The translations under genes and the position numbers were made by a program. Below, piece by piece: positions 34,053 through 42,550 of a DNA stretch of 64,000 bases. Where the stretch lies: assembly GCF_000308475.2 (NCBI RefSeq), contig NZ_BAFT02000060.1, forward strand, positions 1 through 64,000. The letters are read 5' to 3'. The stretch is from Nocardia brasiliensis NBRC 14402. GTDB taxonomy: Bacteria > Actinomycetota > Actinomycetes > Mycobacteriales > Mycobacteriaceae. Numbering within the stretch: position 1 is the first letter of the stretch; each line of letters opens with the position of its first letter. Under the pieces are notes generated by a model that had not been told where the DNA came from, did not search any database, and worked only from the letters and a program-made list of their open reading frames with translations.

Positions 34053-34083
34053 CGGGCGGGCCCGGGGCTACCGGGCCCGCCCG
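34053..34083 (-). terminator. Perfect 13-bp GC stem-loop after hsp20
   Basis: CGGGCGGGCCCGG (34053-34065) pairs perfectly with CCGGGCCCGCCCG (34071-34083) over a 5-base loop, 24 bases past the hsp20 stop on the minus strand. It separates hsp20 from the STAS leader. Confidence 0.75.
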
Positions 34084-34107
34084 AGGGAAGGGTGTCGTGC
34101 CGGACGC

Positions 34108-34527
34108 TCAGGCGTCGATCGCCTGCCGCCGTTCGCCGTGTTCGATCTCGATCTTGCGCGGCTTGGCCTTCTCCGCGACCGGAATCGCCAGGCGCAGTAC
34201 ACCATCGGTGTAGTCGGCCCGGATGTGGTCGGTATCGAGACCTTCGCCGAGGAACAGCTGACGGCTGAACACACCGCGCGGACGTTCGGCGGCGATCATC
34301 GAACGCCCCGAATCCAGTTCCTGCCGAGCCGCTTTCACGGTCACCACATTGCGTTCGATGTCCAGATCCAGCGATTTCGGATCGATCCCCGGCAGGTCGA
34401 ACTCCACCAGGAACTCGTCACCGTCGCGCCAGGCGTCCATCGGCATCACCGCGGGTCGCGCCGCTGTGCCGAACACCTGCTGCGTGAATCGGTCCAGATC
34501 ACGGAACGGATCGGTACGCATCAGCAT
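34108..34527 (-). CDS. Hsp20/alpha-crystallin small heat-shock protein
   Basis: 139 aa. Alpha-crystallin domain about 35-125: EFLVEFDLPGIDPKSLDLDIERNVVTVKAAR and YTDGVLRLAIPVAEKAKPRKIEI with the GVLRLAIP motif. N-terminus MLMRTDPFRDLDRFTQQVFG is the usual hydrophobic substrate-binding arm. ATP-independent holdase in the cytoplasm. GGAGG precedes ATG 34527. Transcribed away from an HspR-like gene; a CIRCE element covers the shared promoter region, implying HrcA repression relieved by heat. Confidence 0.92.
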   Translation of the reverse strand: MLMRTDPFRDLDRFTQQVFGTAARPAVMPMDAWRDGDEFLVEFDLPGIDPKSLDLDIERNVVTVKAARQELDSGRSMIAAERPRGVFSRQLFLGEGLDTDHIRADYTDGVLRLAIPVAEKAKPRKIEIEHGERRQAIDA

Positions 34528-34575
34528 GGTCGCCACCTCCAACACACTCCATTCTTCCTCGTTGTTTCAGATAAC

Positions 34576-34593
34576 CTGTGTCATCTGACATAG
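34576..34593. promoter_or_regulatory. Imperfect palindrome in the hsp20 leader
   Basis: CTGTGTCA-TC-TGACATAG has 8-base arms matching at 7 positions. It lies between CIRCE and the hsp20 start and could be bound by the neighbouring HspR-like MerR protein; the canonical HAIR sequence is not present. Confidence 0.4.
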
Positions 34594-34600
34594 ATTTGTT

Positions 34601-34627
34601 TTAGCACTCTCGACAGATGAGTGCAAG
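34601..34627. promoter_or_regulatory. CIRCE element (HrcA operator)
   Basis: TTAGCACTC (34601-34609), nine bases, GAGTGCAAG (34619-34627). The left arm equals the CIRCE consensus and the right arm differs at two positions. On the minus strand TTGCAC and TAAAAC, 17 bases apart, form an hsp20 promoter inside it; on the plus strand TCGACA (34610-34615) and TAGAAT (34632-34637), 16 apart, form a promoter for the MerR gene. HrcA binding would therefore silence both. Confidence 0.8.
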
Positions 34628-34673
34628 TGGTTAGAATAGAAAACCTCATGAGCACCAAGAGATCAGGAGCGCG

Positions 34674-35033
34674 ATGCCACAGGAGCCCCAGCAGGAATTT
34701 CACCTACCCCCGTCGGGCCAGGCCGTATACGGGATCTCGGTGGCCGCCGACCTGGCCGGGATCGGGGTGCAGACACTGCGGCTCTACGAACGCCACGGTC
34801 TGCTGACACCCGCCCGCAGCGAGGGCGGCACCCGCCGCTACAGCGGTGACGACATCGCCCGCCTGCAGCGCATCACCACCCTCGCCGCCGCGGGCGTGAA
34901 TCTGGCGGGCATCGGCCGCATCCTCGACCTGGAAGACGCCAACGCCACCCTGCACACCGACAACGACCGTCTCCGCGACGACAACACCGCGCTGCGCGAA
35001 TCGGGTCGGCGCGACACCGAGGCCGCCGGCTAA
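34674..35033 (+). CDS. HspR-like MerR-family regulator
   Basis: 119 aa. Winged-helix HTH about 18-85: YGISVAADLAGIGVQTLRLYERHGLLTPARSEGGTRRYSGDDIARL, then AAGVNLAGIGRILDLEDAN, the GVNLAGI motif shared with HspR, and a coiled coil to the end. HspR represses heat-shock operons; this one is shorter and lacks the long hydrophobic tail. AGGAG sits 5 bases before the ATG. Divergent from hsp20 across CIRCE, so a second, local layer of control on hsp20 is likely. Confidence 0.82.
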   Translation: MPQEPQQEFHLPPSGQAVYGISVAADLAGIGVQTLRLYERHGLLTPARSEGGTRRYSGDDIARLQRITTLAAAGVNLAGIGRILDLEDANATLHTDNDRLRDDNTALRESGRRDTEAAG

Positions 35034-35091
35034 CCGACCGGCGGGGCTTCACCCTTTACTCGGCCGAATCGACCGTGCCCACAACACATAT

Positions 35092-36318
35092 TCAACCGAT
35101 CTCGACCACGCGGGCCCAGTCCGGCGGAGCGTCCGGAACGTACTCGGCGTCGAATTCGCGGTAGGACCCGCCGAAGCCGCGACGGAACAGTCCGACGACC
35201 GTCCGGCACGGCGGACAGCTTGCAGGCCACGGGGTTTGACCGTCGGTGAGCACTACGACGACGTCGGGGCGCGGCCTGCTGTGCAGGGCGGTGGTGAAGC
35301 CGGTGCGCAGGTCGGTGCCGCCGCCACCGAGCAGCGGGATCTGTTCGGCGGCGCAGAGTGGGTGCACGATGGTGGCCGCGACATCGCAGGGCACCACGCT
35401 GACCAGATCGCGACGGCCACCCAGGGCGCGGCCGATGGCGGCGACTTCGAGCAGCGCGCTGCCCAATTCGGTGTCACTGACCGAAGCCGACGTGTCGATG
35501 AGCACCGCGACCCGCGGTGGGGTGCGACGCAGGCTCGGCAGCACGATGCCGGGCAGCGCGGCCGCCCGTCGCGCCGGTCGTCCGTAGGTGTAGTCCTCGC
35601 CCACACCCGGCGCGCGGACCGCACTGCGCACCGCCGCGCCCAGCAGATCTCGCCAGGGCTGTGGCGGATGCAAAGCCTCCTCGGCCCAGCGCCGCCATGC
35701 TCCGGACGCGTTGCCCGGCCGCCCGATGATGCCCTGGGCCACCTTGAATCGGATTGCGTTCGTTTCTTGTTCGCTCAGCCCGTCCGCTCCGTCGGGTCCG
35801 AGGTCCCATGCGCGCTCCGATCCGTCCGCGCCGCTGCCGCAGTCGAGCCACGCCATGCCGTCGGTGTGCGGCCCGAGCCGGAACTTGCCCAGATAGTCCT
35901 CCATGAGTTCGCCCGCGGGTAGCGCCAGAGTCGCGGGCAGTACCGCGCCTTCGGGCTGGATCAGACCGTCCCCGAACGCGTCGTCGTTGATCTCACAGTC
36001 CGCGGCGATGTTCATCCGCAACCGTTCGCCCGGCCCGGTGAGTTCGTGCAGCCGGGCGTACCGGTCACTGCGCCCGTGGTGGTCGCGCAGCAGATGCGAC
36101 ACCTCGTGCACCCACACGGCGGCCAATTCCGCGGTGTGGGTCTGGTCCACGAAGCGTGGTGAAACGTAACAACGCCAGTACCGATCGACGGCCATCGTCT
36201 GCACCTCGGCGGATGCCACGACGTGCAGCGCGAACAACGCGGTGGCGAGGTAGGGTCGCACCCGCGCGGCATGCAGTCGAGCGGCGAAGAGCTTCTCCCG
36301 GTCCAACGGTACGGTCAT
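35092..36318 (-). CDS. DUF2201 metallopeptidase-like / VWA-like protein
   Basis: 408 aa. N-terminal putative metallopeptidase domain with HEVSH at 71-75 (HExxH) and AADCEINDD near 105-113, and a C-terminal VWA-like domain with the MIDAS motif DTSAS at 275-279 and LLGGGGTDLRTGF. Such proteins accompany MoxR-type AAA ATPases and may form a chaperone or metal-insertion complex. The ATG overlaps the stop of the MoxR gene (ATGA). No signal peptide, so cytoplasmic. Function in this organism unknown. Confidence 0.82.
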   Translation of the reverse strand: MTVPLDREKLFAARLHAARVRPYLATALFALHVVASAEVQTMAVDRYWRCYVSPRFVDQTHTAELAAVWVHEVSHLLRDHHGRSDRYARLHELTGPGERLRMNIAADCEINDDAFGDGLIQPEGAVLPATLALPAGELMEDYLGKFRLGPHTDGMAWLDCGSGADGSERAWDLGPDGADGLSEQETNAIRFKVAQGIIGRPGNASGAWRRWAEEALHPPQPWRDLLGAAVRSAVRAPGVGEDYTYGRPARRAAALPGIVLPSLRRTPPRVAVLIDTSASVSDTELGSALLEVAAIGRALGGRRDLVSVVPCDVAATIVHPLCAAEQIPLLGGGGTDLRTGFTTALHSRPRPDVVVVLTDGQTPWPASCPPCRTVVGLFRRGFGGSYREFDAEYVPDAPPDWARVVEIG

Positions 36319-37520
36319 CGTCGCGCCGCCGCGGCATGATCCGCGCCCTGGGATACCGCGACCACTCCGGCGAGCTTTTCGATCGCGGCCGGCACCGTCC
36401 AGTCGCCCTGCCGCAGCGTGGCCAGGGTGGTCGCGGGCACGACGACCAGGTCGGGCGCACCGGTTTCCAAGGCGCGCACCAGGATTGCCCACGCGGCAGC
36501 CCACCGTGCTTGCTCGGGCCGCTTACGCACCGCCGCCACCACCCCGTCGAGCACCGCCTGCCGCAGATCGCCACGTTCGGGCAGCACGGCACCCGCCGGG
36601 TCGGCGAGCAGCGTTTCCGGGTCCGGCAGATCCATCCGGTCCAGACTCGCCAGCAGTTCGAAGCCCGGTCCGTCACCGACGGTGCCGCGCACGAGCTGGG
36701 AGAGCACGTCGCGGGAGGAACCCGCCGCGGTGGCAAAGGCGATGAGCCGCACCGTCATTTCCCAACTGCGCGGCGACGGCCACGGCCCGCCGCGACGCGT
36801 CTCGCTGCTGGGCAGTTGATGCACGAGGGCGGGTCGCGCCGCCAGCAGTACGCACACCGCGCGGCGGGCGAAGGCGACGGCCTCGCTCAGCCGCTCCGGC
36901 GCCAACCTGGGCAATACCGCGTGCGGCCAGACGCCGCCCAGACCACGCACGACGACATCGTGGTCGTGCGTCCATTGCAGGTGCACGAACCGATTCGCCA
37001 GGGGCGGGCCGAGTTCCCAGCCATCGGCCGCGGAGGAACGGGGATTGGCCGCCGCGACGATCCGCACGCCGGGCGGCAACTGCAGGGCGCCGATGCGCCG
37101 CTCCAGCACCAACCGGAGCAACGCGGCCTGCACCGCCGGTGGCGCAGTGGACAATTCGTCCAGGAACAACAGCCCGCGCCCGGCCCGGACCAGTCGCACG
37201 GCCCAGTCCGGCGGCGCCATCGGGACGCCGTCCACCGCGGGGTCGGCGCCGATGACCGGCAGACCCGAAAAGTCCGACGGCTCGTGCACACTCGCGATCA
37301 CCGTGGTCAGTGGGAGGTCCAGATCGGCGGCGAGCTGGGTCAGCGCCGCGGTCTTGCCGATCCCCGGCTCGCCCCAGAGCAGCACCGGTAGGTCGGCGGC
37401 CACCGCCAAAGCCAGTGCCGCCAACTGATTGTCGGCACGCGGTTCGGTGGTCGATGCGCGGAGCAGGGTCAGCAGGTCTTCGGCGACGTCGAGTTGAGCG
37501 AGTGGACGAGTAGCAAGCAT
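36315..37520 (-). CDS. MoxR-like AAA+ ATPase
   Basis: 401 aa. Walker A GEPGIGKT at 50-57, Walker B LLFLDEL at 117-123, sensor 1 in VRIVAAANP (about 150-158), then a long helical C-terminal region beyond the AAA lid. MoxR ATPases act with VWA-domain partners to remodel or activate protein complexes. Middle gene of a three-gene minus-strand operon (unknown 37569-38957, this, VWA protein) with 48-base and 4-base-overlap spacing. Confidence 0.87.
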   Translation of the reverse strand: MLATRPLAQLDVAEDLLTLLRASTTEPRADNQLAALALAVAADLPVLLWGEPGIGKTAALTQLAADLDLPLTTVIASVHEPSDFSGLPVIGADPAVDGVPMAPPDWAVRLVRAGRGLLFLDELSTAPPAVQAALLRLVLERRIGALQLPPGVRIVAAANPRSSAADGWELGPPLANRFVHLQWTHDHDVVVRGLGGVWPHAVLPRLAPERLSEAVAFARRAVCVLLAARPALVHQLPSSETRRGGPWPSPRSWEMTVRLIAFATAAGSSRDVLSQLVRGTVGDGPGFELLASLDRMDLPDPETLLADPAGAVLPERGDLRQAVLDGVVAAVRKRPEQARWAAAWAILVRALETGAPDLVVVPATTLATLRQGDWTVPAAIEKLAGVVAVSQGADHAAAARR

Positions 37521-37568
37521 GGGTGATCACCTCGGGGAATCGGTGTGGCTGGAAGGAAAGTCGTCGAA

Positions 37569-38957
37569 TCAGTGCAGCGTTGCGTTGCGCGGATGCGCGC
37601 GACGGTCGCGCCGCCGGGCCCGCCCGGTGGGGACGGGCTCCGAAGCGGCTTCGGACAGGCCGGACCGGAAGAGCCCGTAGGTGATTCGCCGCCGCGCGGC
37701 GGCTTCGAGTTCGTCGCGCAGTGCGCCGTCGCGCAGCAGCGCGTCGGCACCGAGCAGTCCCTCGACCAAGGCCAACGCGCCGGCGATATCGCCGTGGTGC
37801 AATCGTTCCCGGATGCCCGCTAGGCAGTCCGGTGCACGGTGTGCCACATCGATGGCCTGCAAGCACGGCAACGGCGTGCCCGACAGCGCAGCCAGCAGTT
37901 CCTCCCGCCGGAGTTCCACGGGGTCGTGGTCGAGCGCGGACAGGACACCGTCGACGAATCCGATGCGGTGCTGCTCGCCCCGGCAGGTCACGAGACGCGG
38001 TCCGGCCACGGCGTAAGGCTGCTGCACCGCGGAAGCGCCGCCGGGTACCAGTGCCGCCGCGACCAGCGGGTGCAGCCGCTGCGCCGTGATCGCACCGGCA
38101 CGCAGCAGGGCCAGGTCGGGCAGCGTCCAGGTCGCGGCGTCGGGCAGTACCGGCAACGCGGAGACGCGGCCTGCCGGATAGCCCGGCTCGATCCGCACGG
38201 TGGGCGGTCCCCCGCCGTCGCCGCCGACCCGCAGAACCAATCGTCGCCGACCGCCCAGCCGTACGACGAACGCACTGCCGCAACACTTCTCGGCATCCAA
38301 TAGCAGCCGCGCCTCGAGCGCCCAGGTCTCGACCGCACACCCACCGGACGGGGGCAACAGTGCGAGGAGTTCGGGATCGGGCCGGGCAGGCGGTTGCCCG
38401 GCCCCGCAGCGTGCCCACAACTCGTCGGTGCTACGCGCGTCCCAGAGGTGGCGGTGCAGATCCAGGCGATATCGGCGGTCCGGTCGAGGATGCGGATGCA
38501 GTTCCGCCGCAGCCGTTTTGGCGGAGCCGTCGGATAACGCCAGGCTGATCCGCTGGCCCGCGTCGGCCCAGGCGGGCGCGGTGCGAACCACGAGTTCGAG
38601 GCCCGGCGGGCTGCCGCGTTCTTGCCCTGCGGGCGCGTAGCGCGCGAGGGTGCTGGTCGACCCGGGCCGCAGCAGCCCATCCGGTGCGATCCGCGGTAGG
38701 TGCCAACGCAGCAGGTCCGGTGCCAGATATCGCAGGTCGGACCGGATCCGCGCGGCGAGTTCGCGACCGTGGGTCCGCGCCGTCGAGCGCAGGTCGAGAT
38801 CGACATCGAAGCCTGCCGCGGCGCACGCGCCGGCCCAATCACCCTGCAGGCGACGAGCGGTGGCAGTCTCGATCATTCCTGGCGGCACGGCGAATTCACG
38901 TACGCGCGACCAGAAGGAGAGGCGGGAAAGGTCCCCATTCGCAGTATCGGTGGGCAT
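37569..38957 (-). CDS. Uncharacterised protein of the MoxR/VWA operon
   Basis: 462 aa, soluble, Arg- and Leu-rich, no membrane helix or signal peptide. Opening FWSRVREFAVPPGMIETATARRLQGDWAGACAAAGFDVDLDL suggests a conserved N-terminal helical domain; ELVVRTAPAWADAGQRISLAL and RRRLVLRVGGDGG are beta-rich. I know no named domain for it, but similar large proteins lie beside the MoxR/VWA pair in other actinomycetes. First gene of the operon; could be the substrate or scaffold of the ATPase complex (inference). Confidence 0.65.
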   Translation of the reverse strand: MPTDTANGDLSRLSFWSRVREFAVPPGMIETATARRLQGDWAGACAAAGFDVDLDLRSTARTHGRELAARIRSDLRYLAPDLLRWHLPRIAPDGLLRPGSTSTLARYAPAGQERGSPPGLELVVRTAPAWADAGQRISLALSDGSAKTAAAELHPHPRPDRRYRLDLHRHLWDARSTDELWARCGAGQPPARPDPELLALLPPSGGCAVETWALEARLLLDAEKCCGSAFVVRLGGRRRLVLRVGGDGGGPPTVRIEPGYPAGRVSALPVLPDAATWTLPDLALLRAGAITAQRLHPLVAAALVPGGASAVQQPYAVAGPRLVTCRGEQHRIGFVDGVLSALDHDPVELRREELLAALSGTPLPCLQAIDVAHRAPDCLAGIRERLHHGDIAGALALVEGLLGADALLRDGALRDELEAAARRRITYGLFRSGLSEAASEPVPTGRARRRDRRAHPRNATLH

Positions 38958-39128
38958 CAGCGCTCACCGTGCACGAATGGAACCCCCAATCTTTCGACAG
39001 AATGAGTAGTCATCTCGACGAGCATATCCCCCGGCGTCCGCCCCGGCCACCCGAGTGCCCGGCAGCGGTGTCCATGCGCCCCGACCACCCTGCATCGCAA
39101 CGCTTTTCGCCTAGGTGCCGAACCGTGC

Positions 39129-39770
39129 TCACGGAGTGGTCAAGTGCGCGAGGGTGATGACGAGACGTTCGACGATCTCGGCGGGCCAGGGGAACGAAGG
39201 GGCGACCGCACGCTGATGCGCGAGGCCGTGCAGCCCGAGCCACAGCGCCACCGCGTCCACGGCCGGGTCCGCGCTCCGAGCGTGGCCCGCGGCAACACAA
39301 TCGGCGAGCGCAGCCGCGAGCAGTCGCAGGCTCGACTGCCCCAGGACCGCCATTTCGCCCTCGGAGACAGTGCCGTCGTCGCGGTCGGGCACCCAGCCGC
39401 CGCCGAACATGGTGCGGTAGCGCCCCGGACGCGCACAGGCGAACTCCAGATAGCCGAAACACACTGCGGCCAAACGATCCCGGGGCGAGTCCCCCGCGGC
39501 CCGCACCGCCGCCCGCAACTGCGCGTCCAACTGGGCGAAGGCATCGTGCACGACCGCGGGCATGATCGCCGATTGGCGCGGAAAGTGCCGATAGATCGAA
39601 GGCGCCGCGATCCCGGCCCGCCGCGCGACCGATCGCAGGGTCAGCGCGCTGCCGTCGCCCGTTTCGTCGAGCAGCGCGACGGCCGCCGCCACGATCTCGT
39701 CCCGCAGCCGCGCGCCCTCGCCCCGCGGGTTGCGCACGCGGGTGCGCGTCGCGCTGTCGTTCTCGTTCAT
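39129..39770 (-). CDS. TetR-family regulator, paralogue of 30900-31541
   Basis: 213 aa. Same domain order as its paralogue: HTH about 20-65 with identical recognition helix SVARRAGIAAPSIYRHF, and the ligand domain with GYLEFACARPGRYRTMFGG and LWLGLHGLAHQRA. Divergent from an MDR oxidoreductase gene over an operator block (39794-39852) that repeats the geometry of the first locus. The two regulators may bind each other's operators. ATG 39770 (MNENDS) chosen to parallel the other copy. Confidence 0.88.
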   Translation of the reverse strand: MNENDSATRTRVRNPRGEGARLRDEIVAAAVALLDETGDGSALTLRSVARRAGIAAPSIYRHFPRQSAIMPAVVHDAFAQLDAQLRAAVRAAGDSPRDRLAAVCFGYLEFACARPGRYRTMFGGGWVPDRDDGTVSEGEMAVLGQSSLRLLAAALADCVAAGHARSADPAVDAVALWLGLHGLAHQRAVAPSFPWPAEIVERLVITLAHLTTP

Positions 39771-39793
39771 GACCAAAACCTTACAGATCAAAA

Positions 39794-39852
39794 CTTACAG
39801 CTGTTAGCCCTTGCGGAATCTCGCCTAACAGCCGTAGCCTTACATCCGTTAG
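39794..39852. promoter_or_regulatory. Triple TetR operator block, copy 2
   Basis: CTTACAGCTGTTAG (39794-39807), CTAACAGCCGTAGC (39825-39838) and CTTACATCCGTTAG (39839-39852). The first is a perfect palindrome. Distances between the three (31 and 14 bases start to start) are identical to those at 31565-31623. Confidence 0.75.
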
Positions 39853-39878
39853 CTCAACCGGATCGGATCGGACACACC

Positions 39879-40925
39879 ATGAACAACAGCACCGCCACCA
39901 TCACGGCGATCGTCCTGCCGGACAGGGTCGAGCCCGATGGCCTGCGGGTCACCACCCGCGATCTGCCGACACCCGCCGCCGGTCAGGTGGTCCTGGGCAT
40001 GGAGGCGACCGGCGTCTCGTTCGCCGAACAGCAGATGCGCCGCGGCAAGTACTTCGACCAACCGCCGTTCCCCTTCGTGCCGGGCTACGACGTGGTCGGC
40101 ACGGTCACCGCGACCGGCCCGGGCGTCGACACCGGCTTGATCGGCTGCCGCTTCGCCGCCGTCACCAAGGTCGGCGCCTGGGCCAGCGCCCTCGTGCTGG
40201 ACGCCGCGGACCTGGTGCCCGTGCCGGACGGGGTGACCCCGGCCGCCGCCGAAACGGTGGTCGTCAACGGACTGACGGCCTGGCAACTGCTGCATCGGAC
40301 GGCGCAGGTGCGCACCGGCGCAACGGTTGTCGTGCTCGGCGCGAACGGTGGTGTCGGCTCCACGCTCGTGCAACTGGCCCGGCAGGCCGGGATCACCGTG
40401 ATCGGCACCGCCGCCCCGCGCCACCACGCCGCGCTGCGCGAGCAGGGCGTGACCACGGTCGACTACCGCGATCCGGACATGTACCGCCGGATCAGGGAGA
40501 TCGCGCCGGACGGCGTCGACGCGGTCTTCGATCACGTCGGCGGGCCCACCGTGGTCGATTCGTGGCGGCTGCTGCGCCGCGGCGGCACGCTCGTCTCCTA
40601 CGGCACCGCGGCGACGAAGAACGCGGACGGCAACCCGAAACTGCCCGTGCTGAAGCTGTTTCCGCGACTGCTGCTGTGGCACCTGTTGCCCAACGGCAAG
40701 AGCGCGCGCTTCTACAACCTCTGGGCGGGCCGGCGTCGCCTCGACGTGTTCCGCAGGCACCTGCGCGAGGACCTCACCCAGGTGTTCCGCCTGCTGGCCG
40801 AGGGCGCGCTCACCCCGCAGATCGCCGCGGAGTTCCCGCTGTCCGAGGCGGCGGCGGCGCTGACCCTCGCCGAATCACACACCGTCGCAGGCAAAGTCGT
40901 CATCGTGCCGGACGCGCCCCGCTGA
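39879..40925 (+). CDS. MDR-family NADP-dependent oxidoreductase
   Basis: 348 aa. GroES-like domain with ATGVSFAEQQMRRGKYF (about 44-60) and FVPGYDVVGTV, Rossmann motif VLGANGGVGSTLVQLA (about 152-167), C-terminal AAALTLAESHTVAGKVVIVP. No catalytic zinc ligands, so quinone-oxidoreductase-like. It is divergent from its probable repressor and followed after 54 bases by a membrane protein gene. Confidence 0.86.
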   Translation: MNNSTATITAIVLPDRVEPDGLRVTTRDLPTPAAGQVVLGMEATGVSFAEQQMRRGKYFDQPPFPFVPGYDVVGTVTATGPGVDTGLIGCRFAAVTKVGAWASALVLDAADLVPVPDGVTPAAAETVVVNGLTAWQLLHRTAQVRTGATVVVLGANGGVGSTLVQLARQAGITVIGTAAPRHHAALREQGVTTVDYRDPDMYRRIREIAPDGVDAVFDHVGGPTVVDSWRLLRRGGTLVSYGTAATKNADGNPKLPVLKLFPRLLLWHLLPNGKSARFYNLWAGRRRLDVFRRHLREDLTQVFRLLAEGALTPQIAAEFPLSEAAAALTLAESHTVAGKVVIVPDAPR

Positions 40926-40979
40926 CCACCGCACTTCTCCCGTACCCCGATCCACACCCTTATCTCGGAGGCTCCTGTC

Positions 40980-41582
40980 ATGACCACCGCACAACTCGCC
41001 GCCCCGCTCGCCCCCGCGCCCGTCCTCTCCCGCAGCGGCGACGTCGACAATCGGTCCACCTACGTGAGTTTCGGACTCGCCTACATCCTGGGGCACGGTG
41101 CCGCCGCGCTCTCCCGGGGCGACGATCCGCTGCTGGCCCTGCCCGCCTGGCTGCCACTCGCGCTGTTGGGCATGGGTTTCGCGGTCGGCACCGTCTGCGC
41201 CACCCGTGCCGCGCTCCGCGCCCAGCGTGGCGCCGCCAAACCCGACGTACTGACCGGGCAACTCCTCGGACTGTCCTGGGCGGTGGGCTTCGGGGCACTG
41301 TTCGTGGCCATCACCGGACTCACCACCACCGCGGGTCTGCCCGAGCTGCAATCGGTGCTGTGGCCGGCCGGCTCCGGGCTCGTCGTCGGCCTGCTGTACC
41401 TCGGCGAGGGCGCCGCACGCCGCAACGTGCTGCACTACGGCCTCGGCGCCTGGCTCGCCCTGGTCTCGACCGCCGCACTCTTCGTCGGCATGCCGGGCTT
41501 CTTCGCCGTCCTCGCGATCGCCGGCGGCGGCGGTTACGCCGTGGCCACCGCCCTCGAGTACCGCCGCCTCGCACTGCGCTGA
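40980..41582 (+). CDS. Six-span integral membrane protein of unknown function
   Basis: 200 aa with about five to six hydrophobic helices (for example WLPLALLGMGFAVGTVCAT near 57-75 and AVGFGALFVAITGLTTTAG near 100-118). No transporter or enzyme motif is evident. GGAGG lies 9 bases before the ATG. Likely co-transcribed with the MDR oxidoreductase and under the same TetR control. A stem-loop terminator follows 15 bases after its stop. Confidence 0.65.
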   Translation: MTTAQLAAPLAPAPVLSRSGDVDNRSTYVSFGLAYILGHGAAALSRGDDPLLALPAWLPLALLGMGFAVGTVCATRAALRAQRGAAKPDVLTGQLLGLSWAVGFGALFVAITGLTTTAGLPELQSVLWPAGSGLVVGLLYLGEGAARRNVLHYGLGAWLALVSTAALFVGMPGFFAVLAIAGGGGYAVATALEYRRLALR

Positions 41583-41597
41583 ACGACGAAATCCGCT

Positions 41598-41629
41598 CGC
41601 CCGCTACCGAATATGATCGGTGGCGGGCG
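41598..41629 (+). terminator. Bidirectional stem-loop terminator
   Basis: CGCCCGCTACCGA (41598-41610) pairs with TCGGTGGCGGGCG (41617-41629), 13 pairs with one T-G wobble, loop ATATGA, followed on the + strand by TTGTCTTGTG. It serves the two convergent genes. Confidence 0.75.
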
Positions 41630-41644
41630 TTGTCTTGTGCAGCC

Positions 41645-42334
41645 TCAGACCTGCGTGCCGGATTGCTGCGCCGCCGGACGCCACCGGCTCAGGTCCGCGG
41701 GCACGAGGCCCGCGCGTTCCGCGATCAGCGCGGCCTGCACCCGGGTGCGCACCTGCAATTTGCCGAAGATGATGCGCATCGCGTCCTTGACCGTGCCGAT
41801 GCTCAGATGCAGGCGCGTACCGATGTCCGCGTTGGACAGGCCTGCGGCGATGAGCACGACGATATCGCGTTCCCGATCCGTCAACAGCCGCACCGTTTCC
41901 GGCGTGACCGCCGCGGCCGCGGCCAGATAACGCTCGACCACCACCTCGGTCACGGCCGGTGACAGCACCACCCCGCCGGCCGCCAGCACGCGGACCATCG
42001 CCCCCAGGCGCAGCGGGTCGGTGTCTTCGAGAATGAAGCCGGAAGCGCCGCGCCGGAGCGCGTCGGCGATGTAGTCGTCGGCGGCGAAGGTCGTCAACAT
42101 GGCGACCGCCGGCGGATCGGGCGCCTCGATCAGCCGGGACAGCAAGTGCAAACCGTCGACCTCCGGCATCCGGATGTCCAGCAGCACCACCTGTGGCGCC
42201 GCCGCTCGGATCGCGTCCACGGCCGCCACACCCGAGCTGGTGAGGACGACCTCGATATCGTCCGTGGCGCCGAGGATCAGTGCGAAACCCGCGCGGACCA
42301 GCGCCTCGTCGTCGACGACGGCGACGCGAATCAC
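41645..42334 (-). CDS. Orphan NarL/FixJ-family response regulator
   Basis: 229 aa. Receiver domain with DDE at 8-10, phospho-acceptor Asp53 in VVLLDIRMPEVDG, and GFILEDTDP where a Lys usually sits (the conserved Lys of the receiver is replaced in this loop). LuxR HTH about 160-205: LTDRERDIVVLIAAGLSNADIGTRLHLSIGTVKDAMRIIFGKLQ. No histidine kinase gene is adjacent. GTG 42334 precedes the receiver directly; GTG 42340 is equally possible. Confidence 0.87.
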   Translation of the reverse strand: MIRVAVVDDEALVRAGFALILGATDDIEVVLTSSGVAAVDAIRAAAPQVVLLDIRMPEVDGLHLLSRLIEAPDPPAVAMLTTFAADDYIADALRRGASGFILEDTDPLRLGAMVRVLAAGGVVLSPAVTEVVVERYLAAAAAVTPETVRLLTDRERDIVVLIAAGLSNADIGTRLHLSIGTVKDAMRIIFGKLQVRTRVQAALIAERAGLVPADLSRWRPAAQQSGTQV

Positions 42335-42550
42335 GAGCACACCTGCATCGGCCCAGGTTGCCCGGCCCGCCCCCGCCGGGGTAGCGCGCAGCCGGGAAAC
42401 CGGCCGTCCGGCACGGATGTTCCAGCCGATCGGCGGGGGTGTGCCCCCGATCGGCTGCGGCTCGGCGAGGCCGCGCCGCGGGCTCGAGTAGCCTGGCGGA
42501 GAACGGCTCACCACCCCGGCACCACCCACCGCGACGGAGAGGATGCGCCA

